Of a DNA stretch of 64,000 nt, positions 37,690 to 48,010 are shown piece after piece. This stretch comes from Zeus faber. Taxonomy: Eukaryota > Chordata > Actinopteri > Zeiformes > Zeidae. The notes beneath the pieces are model-generated. The model saw nothing but the letters and a program-made list of their open reading frames with translations. It did no database searches and was not told where the DNA came from. The DNA lies in assembly GCA_960531495.1 (NCBI GenBank), contig OY482860.1, forward strand, positions 15,305,106-15,369,105, in the 5' to 3' direction. Made by a program: the position numbers and the translations under genes. Positions within the stretch are counted from its first letter, which is position 1, and the number at the start of each line of letters is the position of its first letter.

Positions 37690-39310
37690 TTTGTCAGTTG
37701 TTAATAATTAATAATGAAATCAAATTGAGGTGTACGCTTGAGGTGTACGCTTGAGGATTCCGCTGTTTCAAATGAAATTCGAATAAAGGTCAACTGAAAG
37801 TCACGGCAGCTACCGAGTGCACGTGCTACTCCAACATCGCCACCAGAAGTCTCCAATCCACTGTTGTACATAAAACCTTCTTGTTTTAGCTGTGATTCCA
37901 GGCGTGGCCGGTCTTTGGATTCTCAAATTTGAATTTTAGAACATCAGTGTAACCGGATGATCAAAGCGTTGAAAGGATCAGAGATTCTGCCAAAACACAC
38001 AGCAAATGTTGATACGGGACACGGCCAAATTAAGAATTCCAGCTCTTACTTGAAGAAACACCACCAAATAATGATCTTGTTTGTGTGAAATCTACAGGAT
38101 CCTTAGGGTGATGGGTATATATAGTTAAGGGGCCAGAAACGGCAGGTCAATTAAATTGATATTGCTTCAAACTTACATTGATAAATCATTAATGAACTAA
38201 TAGAACACTGTGTGGACACAGAGCTGATATTGAATTCACTTTCAACTCGTCAAAAGCTGTTTCAAATCTCTCGGCCATCGCATTACATCTTGGAAGTCGG
38301 AACATTCTTTGGCTTACCTTCCGGACAGATTGGCCTAGATCAGCGAAAATCACAGCGGAACAGCCGATAGTTATTTGTCTTGTTGTGAAACGTGAAAGCC
38401 TCAACCTGGAAAGAAACGGAGCGCATGTCGAATCAAATAAACTGTTTTCCGTCCGTGAGCTTAATGCTGTTCTGTTACGGACTAGCAGCAGGACAACGTT
38501 CCCCCTCCAGATCACAGCCATGTGAATTTGTATTCACTGCAGGTTGTAATACCACATTCGGCACTAAAGGAAAGAGATGCACATGAAGCCTATTTAAAGG
38601 CTGCAGCCCCTGCTGAAACTCACCTTGAGTAGACAATACATTTTTACATAGGCGAGCGTCAGGACTCCTTCCAGCAACATCTGCAAAAGCAGATCCACTG
38701 CAGGGGCAACACATATGGGAGATGAGACAACAGCCAGATACAAATGCATAATTACCCTTTTCCCAATGTAAATTGTGTGCGATTCCTAGGCAGACTATAC
38801 TACCTATAATAATAATGACTGATTAAACCAGCACGTAGAGAAAAGGCCCCATTGTGTTCAGGTAATAGTGATAACCTTCAGATTGCAAGATTTTTCTTTT
38901 TTTCTTTTAAACAGCCGCATTTGTTTTCAGGTATACACTGAACAGCCTGTGTTATTACTGGAGAGATTTATTATTTATTCTGATGTCTATTTGCACCTTT
39001 CAGTGTTGTGTCCTACTGCTGACTAACGTCAAGCTCCTTTCAGACGTCAGTAGAGAACCTTTTACAACTCTGCTTCCCCCTGCTGGCGGGATGCGGTTGA
39101 TGCACCGGTCAACTTGGTTTGAGCAGAGAAGGTGTCATTAGGATGTCAGTCTTAGAGCTGAGGATTTTGACATGTTTAAAGACAAGAGTTCAGTTTGATT
39201 TAAACTACAACAATCGTAACCTGCAATTGTAATAATTACAATTATTCCAGTTCTCTCACTTCCAATATCTTTGAGCCTGCCAGTAAAACGCAGAGAAAAG
39301 CTTAGAAAAA
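37690..39310. other. Non-coding stretch
   Basis: Mostly AT-rich with no recognised gene or repeat. A near-duplicate TTGAGGTGTACGCTTGAGG occurs at 37725-37755. A CTCF-like motif is at 39072-39090. Downstream of the candidate distal end of b3gnt2. Confidence 0.4.
39072..39090 (-). promoter_or_regulatory. CTCF-like motif
   Basis: On the minus strand CCGCCAGCAGGGGGAAGC resembles the vertebrate CTCF core (CCASYAGRKGGCR). A single motif match is weak evidence of binding. Confidence 0.3.
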
Positions 39311-39323
39311 CATCAAAATATAC

Positions 39324-39329
39324 TTTATT
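39324..39329 (-). other. b3gnt2: Candidate distal poly(A) signal of b3gnt2
   Basis: AATAAA on the minus strand, followed within 10-30 nt by T/GT-rich sequence (TTTTGATGTTTTTC), the layout of a cleavage/polyadenylation site. Use by b3gnt2 would give a 3' untranslated region of about 3.7 kb; inferred only. Confidence 0.35.
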
Positions 39330-39833
39330 GAGATAACCATAGTCATTCTAAGTCATATAAAAGCATTTACAAGACAATGAATACCCTACCGACAGACAAA
39401 CATCAGACACACTTTGGAAATCATCTCATATTAGTGCAGTGGACGTCCAAACCTGACACAGAATGATGGCGGGCTTCTGAAATACAAGTCATTACATGAG
39501 AGACACGCGAGGATGGATTGGTAAATATGTAAAGGGCAAATTGTGAGTTTCAGGCTTCTATTCAATTCACAGAAATACAATTACATGCATTTACAACTGT
39601 GATATCCAAGACTCTGTTGGACACAGCCACAGGATTTGCGCAAAAAGTCTCACACCCAAAAAGACCTCCCCAAAAGCCTGACTTCCCCCTCAAACGGAAA
39701 CAGTGGAACGTAGATTTTTTTTTATTTTTATTTTTAAGGCGATCCCGAAAACCCTGTTTACTAAGGCATTCCGACGTGTGAAAACAGAGGAGTTTGTGTT
39801 TTGTTTTAGTCGCTTCCAGCCAAGAAAGTCAGG

Positions 39834-39834
<1 letters not shown>

Positions 39835-39873
<39 letters not shown>
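39835..39873. repeat. (GT)n microsatellite
   Basis: 39 bp of GT, followed by an A12 run at 39894-39905. Confidence 0.95.
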
Positions 39874-39879
<6 letters not shown>

Positions 39880-40699
39880 CTGTCATTTAACGCAAAAAAA
39901 AAAAAGCTTTGGGTACAACCGTGACGCAGAGAGGACCGCTGCAATCAAAGTCACCCTTCCTTTCTAAACATGTAAACATTTCAAGTAGCCGTGGACAGTG
40001 GAGAGAGAGGCCTTTCGAACTGGATATTTCAACACAGAAAAAAAAGAAAACACACACACAGACACACACACACACACACACAGACAGACACAGGGGGGCG
40101 GGGGGGACAGAGACAAGTTACAACTCCAGATAAATGTTTCAGATGGGGGGACAGGCAGCTCTTCCCTCTTTGGCCCCTGTGAAAATGACTCAAGGTGCGC
40201 GAGAAAGAGCTGTTAAATCGCTGTTTGAGCCAACTTGGACTTTGGGATAGTGGGCTCCGCCTTCCATCACTTTGACGATGTGCATTTTTTTTTTTTTGAA
40301 AGCACCGACAAGGACTTTTGCACGGGGAACCCGTCCGTGTGAGTCTAATCGGGCTTCGAGCAAATGCATTCACCAGTGTTATTCCCGAACCCTGTCTGGA
40401 ACAAGAATCCTCTTTCACAATGATGGTGACAATGACACACGATTACAGCGACCCAGAAGGATGCGCTTTACATTTCAGCCATGTCCGGAGGACGCCTACG
40501 ATCGAGGGGCAATACGCAGTTACGCCTTGAAGGAATACAAAATGCAAACGGGGAATAAAAAACAAAGAAACGGAAAAAAATAAAAAATAAAAATAAAAAA
40601 TAAATAACGTAGGCGGCTGTGTAACCAATTCATCACCAGTGTCAGAGCATGCATATACTGTATAATTGTGTAAACTACTTTATTGCAATTACCCCCACT

Positions 40700-40718
40700 T
40701 GACCAGCAGGTGGCGGTC
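40700..40718 (+). promoter_or_regulatory. CTCF-like motif
   Basis: TGACCAGCAGGTGGCGGTC matches the CTCF core form well. It is oriented opposite to the motif at 39072-39090, 1.6 kb away. Confidence 0.35.
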
Positions 40719-41058
40719 TAACAGAGTCGGTGAAGCTACATTTTTCCCTGGAACAGGATCAGGAAAACCTCTTATCATTAGTCATTTTGAGTTGATGGCG
40801 CTGAGTTGATGACATTTTTTTTTTCTTTATACCAATTGGCTGTAATGGGATTTTCTACACGAGGAGTACAATTTGAGTACAAATTTCACAAGTGATAATC
40901 TATTCAAATTAATCAGGTCGAAGTTTCCCACGCTGGGAAAAAGTGACAGAGGAACGACATTCTGAATGATCTTCTCTCTGAATATCATTCAACGCTCCGA
41001 TCATTTCCACAAATGACCACGTGTCATGTTACAGGTGCATTAAATAAAACAGCGGCAA

Positions 41059-41059
41059 C

Positions 41060-41091
<32 letters not shown>
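41059..41091. repeat. (AAT)n microsatellite
   Basis: About 11 AAT units. Confidence 0.93.
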
Positions 41092-41093
<2 letters not shown>

Positions 41094-42476
41094 TGACCCA
41101 ATTCAAGTGAGGGAGGTTGCATCTCACACACTGCAAAAAAATAAAAAAATTATTATGAAGAGATGCAAATGAACGCAGCATTTCTTTCACATAAAGACAT
41201 AATTTGTGCTATAAAAGCCATTAACTGATTGGCTCGAGATTTCTCGCCCCCCCCCCCCCAAAAAAACCCCCAATAAAACAAAAAAAAAAAAACCCACAAA
41301 CAAAAAAAAACCTCTTTCCAACATGACACTGTTTGAACACTGCTTGAGTACTCACTGCCATGAAGCTCTTTGCAATATTTGACTATGAAAAACAAAACAA
41401 AACATCTTTAAGAGATGGAATAATCTTTCGTTTTGAAAACACGCAGGACTGACTGGTGAGCAGTGAATTTGGAAGTGATTTTCTGACTCATTTGCGAGAA
41501 CTCTGGAATGAAAGCTAAAGGGAATCCTGACTGTGATAATAACTTAAAGGCCCCACGGATCAATGGACGTCTCAGTACCAAGCAGCGGCAGCAGTTGCCT
41601 TTCGTTCAGGTGAGCAGGTTGCCGTAACCTGGTCAGGAGATTTAATCCAGCAAGGCATTTTTAAATGAGCCTTTCATTGATGATACAGTCAAGCAAGAAA
41701 AAACAAAAAAACAAAAAAACAAACAAACAAAAAAAAAAAAAACGCAAAAATGTCATAATTCCACAAGGCAACTTATTATCTTTAATGCACAAAAGAGGAA
41801 GCGATGCATTGTTGGTTGGAACATAAAAATCTCACAGTTTTTTGTGAAAATATGCATTTAAGAGCTACACCATCACTATCGTCACGTGTACAGTGAAATC
41901 TGTAGAAACCTGAAGCAAAATCGACAGCATTTGGATTTCTCCGTGGTTGGCCGTGCCCAGACCCGCTGGGCAGAGCGAGGCCGGGTTCCAGTTCCGCTTC
42001 CTCCTGCAAGTACAACCCCCGCCGCCCCCCCAACACCCCCATCCACCCAGGAAGTCCCTACCCTAGAACCTCAGCTCTCGGTTTGGTTTCGGAACGGGAT
42101 AAGTCGAGTAGAACGAGTGACGCAGCGTCAAGCGTTACCGCTTAGAGAACGGCACCTAAAACTCTGGTACCGTTACAAAAAACATTTTTGAAAGACTATA
42201 AACCGTGATATACAGATAAAAGGGCGACGTAATCCTTTACAGAACAGCCGCCGTCCGGGCGACGGGGGCGGCGTCGCAGAGGGAGGACTTAAAGGAGAGC
42301 GGAGGGGGAAGAGGAGCCCGGGCCTCGCTCCGGGCCACCGTTAAACCTGGATCCGCAGGGACCTCTTCACAAGCGAGCGGTGCCGAGAAGCAGCATGTGG
42401 ACATCAGGAAACAGATCTGACCCCGCTTCGAGAACAGCTATATCAGCGATATTTTGGAGGCAGAGTGCAATTATTT

Positions 42477-42494
42477 TTTATTTTGTTATTTATT
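42477..42494 (-). other. b3gnt2: Candidate proximal poly(A) signals of b3gnt2
   Basis: Two AATAAA hexamers on the minus strand (42489-42494 and 42477-42482) lie about 575 bp past the stop codon. The sequence is A/T-rich, so chance hexamers are possible. Confidence 0.35.
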
Positions 42495-43067
42495 TTTTAT
42501 AAAGTAGAGCAGCAGGCCCTGTGGAGAGAGGTCCCCGTTGAACACACAGCTTTAAAGGCTCCGTCTCAGTCCTCATAATACAGCATTGAGAGGCTCCATT
42601 AGGGAACCGGAACCAGTGTTAAAAGCAACATAAGGCCTTTATAAATAGTTGTGATATATAAATATGTGCAGACATAGAGACCCGGTCACTTTGGGCGAGG
42701 CTTTTTAAACGGCGATACAGGGTCTGCTGAAGTCCAAATACTATGATGGCCATTTTGCAGAACGCCTTCCGCTACCAACACACATTGTCGTCATTTTGAG
42801 GGGTACGATGGACTCATCTCCCAGCTCTTCCCCAAGTAACCATGATAATAGTATCTAAGTGATAAAGTCACCAACCAAGTCCCTAAAATAAGATAATGGC
42901 CACTTTGACCTTTCAAGAACAATTAGTTAACGAGACTTGTGAGTACCGTCATCAGCGAAATGTCTTCCTGAGAGCAATCGTCACTATTTCAGGTAGACCC
43001 CAAATGGCAGCTGCCGGGCAGCCTGAACGATTCTAGCCGGATCCAAAAAGGTTTTCTGCCGGGGCTG

Positions 43068-44261
43068 TCACTGGCAGTTCAGATCGGGGTTGCTGAGCCA
43101 GTGCCAGATCTGAATCATCTCCTGTGGGGTCCTGGGGTGCACCAGCATGAGCATCTTGTAAGCACAGGGGTTGGACCTGTACTTCTCCTCTATGTCAAAG
43201 GTCCTGAACCCCTTGTGCTTTTCTGGGGCCAGGCCCAGCTTGCGTAGGCACATGCCCGTGTAGACGTCATCTATGGGATAGAGTGCCACACTCTGCGAGG
43301 CATTGTGTAGCCTGGCGGCTAGGTCACCTGAGTACAGGTACCCCCCGCCTCCAGCGTACGGGGGGTACATACCAACATACATGCTCTCTGGGATGAAGTA
43401 CTTGACCTTCTTGTCGCGGTGTGGCCCCGCGTTGGTGATCACGTCGCCCACAAACAGGTCCCTGGCCTTGGACCCCGAGAGGCCGCCGAGGAAGTTCAGG
43501 ATGTGGAAGGTGTTGACGAAGACGTCGTCGTCGCCTTTGAAGATGTACTGCACCTCGGAGCAGCGCGTCTGCACCCACTCCAGGAACAGCACCTCCTTGA
43601 CGGTCAGGTTAAAGAAGGAATCCCGGTAATCCCACTGGATGATGTCCCGGTGGCGGGCGCTCTCGTAGCGCAGCATCTCCGACAGGTCCGGGTGATTGTC
43701 TACCCCCGTGGTGTTGCCCAACAGGAAGACTGTCACCACCGTCCGGTTGGCCAGGACGCCGGCCCGTCCCCAGGACTGGCGAATGGCCTGGCGGCGGTCA
43801 AAGTGAGGGGCCAAGGATTTGATGGCCAGCAGCAGGAAGGGCGGCTCGCTGCACAAATGAGGCTGGTCCACCAACAGGGGATAGGAGCGGCAGCGCATGT
43901 AGAGCAGGAAGTCCTTGAAGCGGTCCGGAAGGGAGTTGTAATCTTTCACCTGAGTGGTGACCTTGTGGTCCGGATCGCAGGTGTTGGAGGCCAACGCCGT
44001 GCTGTTGAGCCAGTCGGGCAGATCGTCCGCGCTGTCGTTGGCGGAGAGGATGGGGTTGTTTGTGAGGTCGAGAACCTGCTGCCGTAGGTTCCAGTACGCT
44101 TTGTTGGGGACGAGCTTGGACCAGAAGGGTTTGCCCGGAATGCGGATCTTGTGCTGGCTGTTCTTGTCCTGACCGCTGTGCCGGGAGACCAGGATGAAGA
44201 TGAAGAGGTTTACCATCATCACCGTCACCAGAACCTTAAGCCTCCTCCGCAGCAACGCCAT
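43068..44261 (-). CDS. b3gnt2: UDP-GlcNAc:beta-galactose beta-1,3-N-acetylglucosaminyltransferase (B3GNT2 type)
   Basis: Adds GlcNAc in beta-1,3 linkage to terminal galactose and so builds poly-N-acetyllactosamine chains in the Golgi. The 397-residue frame has a type II layout: RRR at 5-7, a membrane anchor at about 8-25, a stem, then a GT31 domain. Family motifs seen: RRQAIRQSWG (156-165), WDYRDSFFNLTVKEV (210-224), the metal-binding DDD (244-246), PPYAGGGGYLYSG (300-312) and IDDVYTG (330-336), then KHKGFRTFDIEEK. N-glycosylation sequons occur at N75, N86, N172, N183, N218 and N320. The length equals that of vertebrate B3GNT2 and the alignment is collinear, so it is complete in one coding exon, as usual for this family. 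The ATG is the first after a splice acceptor at 44287-44288. Which fish paralogue (2a, 2b or 2-like) cannot be settled here. Confidence 0.97.
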   Translation of the reverse strand: MALLRRRLKVLVTVMMVNLFIFILVSRHSGQDKNSQHKIRIPGKPFWSKLVPNKAYWNLRQQVLDLTNNPILSANDSADDLPDWLNSTALASNTCDPDHKVTTQVKDYNSLPDRFKDFLLYMRCRSYPLLVDQPHLCSEPPFLLLAIKSLAPHFDRRQAIRQSWGRAGVLANRTVVTVFLLGNTTGVDNHPDLSEMLRYESARHRDIIQWDYRDSFFNLTVKEVLFLEWVQTRCSEVQYIFKGDDDVFVNTFHILNFLGGLSGSKARDLFVGDVITNAGPHRDKKVKYFIPESMYVGMYPPYAGGGGYLYSGDLAARLHNASQSVALYPIDDVYTGMCLRKLGLAPEKHKGFRTFDIEEKYRSNPCAYKMLMLVHPRTPQEMIQIWHWLSNPDLNCQ

Positions 44262-44286
44262 GACAACGCCCTCCGCTGTTCACCGC

Positions 44287-44288
44287 CT
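44287..44288 (-). other. b3gnt2: Splice acceptor of the b3gnt2 coding exon
   Basis: Read on the minus strand, repeated GTCT units run into TCTGTCTAG and then GCGGTGAACAGC, with the ATG 25 nt on. A non-coding first exon followed by a single coding exon is the known structure of vertebrate B3GNT2. The upstream exon was not found in the window. Confidence 0.6.
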
Positions 44289-44325
44289 AGACAGACAGAC
44301 AGACAGACAGACACACAGACACACA

Positions 44326-44388
<63 letters not shown>

Positions 44389-44408
44389 ACATACACACAC
44401 ACACACAC
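44289..44408. repeat. Compound (CAGA)n(CA)n microsatellite next to the b3gnt2 acceptor
   Basis: CAGA units at 44289-44316, mixed CAGA/CACA to about 44330, then CA to 44408. On the gene's strand this is (TG)n(TCTG)n ending at the acceptor AG. Confidence 0.97.
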
Positions 44409-44542
44409 GTGAGGGACCATACAGATGACCTTATCTGCTTACCTTTAATACAGAACCAACATATAGACAAACAACAGTTTAATAACGTATCTAGATATAT
44501 CCTTTACAATTCTATGCAGCATAAACACACCATTACTGCACG

Positions 44543-44545
<3 letters not shown>

Positions 44546-44591
<46 letters not shown>

Positions 44592-44596
44592 TGTGT
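44546..44596. repeat. (GT)n microsatellite
   Basis: About 50 bp of GT with one AT interruption. Together with 44289-44408 it forms an inverted CA/GT pair inside the presumed first intron of b3gnt2. Confidence 0.95.
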
Positions 44597-44827
44597 TCAT
44601 CTTCACCCAGAGAACACGACACATTTCTAGAAGCTATCGTCTGCTTTTCATTGGCAGAAGCTTCATAACAGTAAGCCCTGTTCCTATGGCAAACTAGAGA
44701 GGAAGGCAGAGAGCATCCCCAAAACATTCAACTTCAGAAACGTAATACCTAAAAACCCCAAGGGCCTTGTAGCGAGGGCGGCCAAATATTGACCAGTGAG
44801 TCAAGGAAAGCAGGCAAAAAAAAAAAA

Positions 44828-44828
<1 letters not shown>

Positions 44829-44898
<70 letters not shown>

Positions 44899-44943
44899 AA
44901 CAATAATAATAAATAAATAAATAAATAAATAAATATATATATA
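44829..44943. repeat. (TA)n followed by (AAT)n and (AAAT)n
   Basis: TA to about 44883, then AAT units, then AAAT units to about 44935. Extremely AT-rich, probably prone to unpairing. Confidence 0.95.
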
Positions 44944-45589
44944 AATTTGATTATCTATGAAGAAAAAATATTATTATGGATATAAACACTCACAGACACA
45001 CAGAAACACAACCGTCCTAGACTAACTGACCTGACACTGTAAGAGCCACAGCTCTGCAGGTGACTTTGTTTTAGATGGTGTCTGTTTTTCCCACATGGAT
45101 CATGCAGCGTGGAGTACCACTGTATACTTGTATACAGGTATGCGTAGTTATGGTACGGTATTCCCACCCTAGCCACCGCGCATAATATTCTTTTCGATGC
45201 GGTCAGGCTCTTTAAAGCCGAGCCGTGTCCTTACAATGGATGTCTCGGCAGGGCATTTCACCGATGACTTCTCAACGTGACCAGAGTTTTCGCTTCCTTG
45301 CTTTTCTTGTCTTAGGACGAGATAAGATAAGCTGGCATTTTTATCAATCTTCTCGCAGAAGATTCTGTCGGAAACACGATACAATCCGTATAAAAACACT
45401 CGCTTATGGGACGTAAGCTTGATACCTTGATGAGCCTGGGATGCCATGTAGTGCTTGGAAAACTGAAACGCTTATTGTGTAGCAATCAAGACAACATCAA
45501 AACAGTACTTATACAATAAAATGAAATACACTGCCGAAAAAATATCTGACTGAACCATAGAGAAAATTCCTATAGGTGTGTTTCACTTG

Positions 45590-45785
45590 CATGACAGTGT
45601 GGTGAAGCTGAAGCAGCCATTCGCTCTTGTGAGCAACACGTTTATCCAGAGCGACTCGGAGGAGGTAGGGGTTAATGCCTCCCTCAAGGACACAAGGCAG
45701 GCCGATGGACAAAGCCCCGTTTTGTTCGGAAATCAAACCTGTGACATTTTCATTTCAGGGTCATCTGTCTAACCCCTGGAACTGT
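45590..45785 (+). repeat. Fish retroposon-like repeat
   Basis: CACGTTTATCCAGAGCGACT, GGGGTTAATGCCTCCCTCAA, GGACACAAGGCAGGCCGATG and a terminal GTCTAACCCCTGGAACTGTA follow the order of a repeat abundant in teleosts (TTTATCCAAAGCGAC-TTGCTCAAGGACAC-TAACCCCTGAGCT). The last part resembles a reversed tRNA-like segment. Confidence 0.5.
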
Positions 45786-46099
45786 ATCGCTAACATTGGA
45801 GGGGAGGGGCTACTTCTCGTCCTCAGTTCCCCCTTGATATAAAGTCGCTGCTGTCGTTAGTGCGAACCGCGTCTTAGTCTAACGGTGGAACTACACCAGG
45901 CATGTTGGCGTGCGGCGCGGGGCAGAGCGTTGGAAGTGCTGCTTCCCATTGAACCTGTGTTAATCCAATCCGTGTTAAAATCTTGGTGCCATTTTGATGC
46001 AGATCTCTGTTTTGAGGGTCATGTTAAGAATGTTGCCCAGCCTTGCTTCTTTCAGCTAAAGCTAAATTTCCAAAATCAGATCATTCTCGTCTCCCACCA

Positions 46100-46204
46100 G
46101 GTTTTTCCATGCCTTTATTTTCTCCCACCTGGACTACTGTAATGCACCTTATGCCGGTATCAGTCAGAGCTCCCATTTCTTATCAAGGTTGCAAAGTGCG
46201 TCAC
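46100..46204 (+). pseudogene. L2-like LINE reverse transcriptase fragment (5' piece)
   Basis: The plus strand reads PLFSPTWTTV in one frame and, in the next, FIFSHLDYCNAPYAGI then SQSSHFLSRLQ, the LDYCN motif of the L2 clade reverse transcriptase. It is cut off by the inserted repeat at about 46205-46656 and resumes at 46657. Confidence 0.6.
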
Positions 46205-46656
46205 AGAAAAAACAGACACAGGGTCGCGGCGCGGCGTCCGTGTCCCACAAGCCTGGAGCATGGCAACAAAAGTCGGAACAAACTTTTAAATTGGGCCTTC
46301 AAGATCTAATATACATTTCATTGGGTCAAATTTGTTCAGAAACAGATTTTGGTGGTCTGATGAGTGAACGTTACGAAGTAAATACAATGCAAGCCGGAAG
46401 CCATGCTCAAACAACATTGGCTCACAGAACCTTGAACTTGTGCTCAAATCCCATTGGCTCACAGTCGTCAGGGCCTCAGGAGCCTCCTCCCACTTAAACA
46501 GCCCGTTTTGGAACAGGGCAGTTATAGAGACATGCTAGAATGGCTTGAATGCATAATTTGAGTGGTATTTTCCCCAACAAACTTCAAAGACATGTTTTGG
46601 AGACCTCAGAGACTAATATTAACTTGTGCAAAAATAAACATAATAGGTCCCCTTGA
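46205..46656 (+). mobile_element. Dispersed element inserted in the L2-like LINE (copy 1)
   Basis: Contains AAGTCGGAACAAACTTTTAA, AGAAACAGATTTT and CCCATTGGCTCACAG, which recur at 47765-48010, and ends CATAATAGGTCCCCTTGAAG, the end form of a fish MITE family (AAGGGGACCTATTATG inverted). About 55 codons of the L2 frame are missing at the junction. The class is not established. Confidence 0.5.
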
Positions 46657-47035
46657 AGATTTGATATCACTTTTAAAGCTTTAAATGGCCTCGCTCCAAA
46701 TTATAAAAACGATTTGTTGAATCCCTCTGTGTCCGTCTTAAATTCCATCTTAAAACCTTCTTTTATGGGAAAGCTTTTACAAATTCTTAAATATATGTTA
46801 CTGGGTTTTATCATTTCACTCCTGCCATTTTATATATATTTTTTTACTTTATTTTATCCCCTGATGTTTTATGATCCGTGTTATAATTTGTTTCATTTTT
46901 ACCTGCTGTTCTTTTATCTTTATTATTTTTATCTGTGCTGTAATCTGTTTTGTTTTTTTCCTGTGACGCACTTTGTAACCTTGTTAAGAAAAGTGCTAGA
47001 TAAATACAGTTTATCATTATTATATATTATAAAAC
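46657..47035 (+). pseudogene. L2-like LINE, 3' piece and tail
   Basis: ITFKALNGLAPNYKNDLLNP followed by a hydrophobic shifted tail and, at 46965-47025, CGCACTTTGTAACCTTGTTA, AGAAAAGTGCTAGATAAATA and CAGTTTATCATTATTAT, the typical L2 3' end with a TTA-type tail. No intact frame remains. Confidence 0.65.
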
Positions 47036-47764
47036 AAATAACAACAGAGTATTTATTTTTTTATTTATTTTATTGGTTAGTTTCTTACTTGTATGAAATG
47101 TTTTATTTTTATTTTATTTATTATTATAAAATTACCAACCAAGGGACTGTAACGTTCCATACTGGATCACTGCGTAATGTGTGTGTTTTTATTTCAGATG
47201 TACTGTTTTCCTCCATTTCAAAACTGAATGACACAAAAAAGCCCTGTGCATTGCGAGCTGCATTACGCACTTCTCCCCATAGCTTTCCATTGCTATGGGA
47301 CTCAATTTTGTAAAAACTGGATGTTTTGTGCAAATAATTTACTTGTGAATAATAAATCCTGCACTTCTATAATGTGGACACTAACTCCGCAGAGCGTTCT
47401 TCATAGATCTGAGAACCTTTGGAAAAACAGTCCCTTTTTTGGTGTCCGCACTGCAGGAACAAAGAGCAATTGTAGTTCTTAGAACGCCGTTTTTGAAGGA
47501 ATGTTTTAGCTTCTACTCCAGGGCAGGGACTAACCGGCACAAGAGGAACCTTCAGTGATGTAAGTGCACGGTGATTGGCCCAGACGTAAGTCGCAGTCCC
47601 TTGGACTGACGACAGCCCGCCCATCGAGTTGCATCGCTCTGGGTTTACCAGCCCACATATTCTTGGCGGTAATAAAAAAAATAACCAATAAATTATTGTA
47701 GATGTATTTATTTCATTTATTTTACAACATTAATTGGATGAAAAAAAAATCTGCGTGTGTTGTC
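47036..47764. other. Non-coding stretch
   Basis: AT-rich, T-rich near 47050-47130; no gene recognised. 47510-47560 has a weakly repeat-like GGGCAGGGACTAACCGG. Confidence 0.35.
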
Positions 47765-48010
47765 CCGATGCGAGCTCGTGCCTTGCACAAGTCGGAGCAA
47801 ACTTTTAAATAATGCCTTGTAGATCTAATATGAGTGAAGATTCAGCAAATGGATTGTTTATTTCTCGCCTCAAATTTGTTTAGAAACAGATTTTTGTGGA
47901 CTGATAAGGTGAAATAAGTGAAAGTTATGGAGTAAAGCCAACACGGAACATGGAGCTCACGCTGAAAGCCCATTGGCTTACGTCACTTTAGAGCTCCTAT
48001 GAGCAGTGTG
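47765..48010 (+). repeat. Dispersed element, copy 2
   Basis: Matches 46225-46480 in the same orientation (TGTCCC start, AAGTCGGAGCAAACTTTTAA, AGATCTAATAT, AGAAACAGATTTTTGTGG, CCCATTGGCTTACGTCAC). This copy lacks the CATAATAGGTCCCC end. Confidence 0.55.

Noticed and set aside
43419..44087. 222-codon plus-strand frame opposite b3gnt2
   Set aside because: It is the antisense shadow of a GC-rich coding exon and shows no protein family features.
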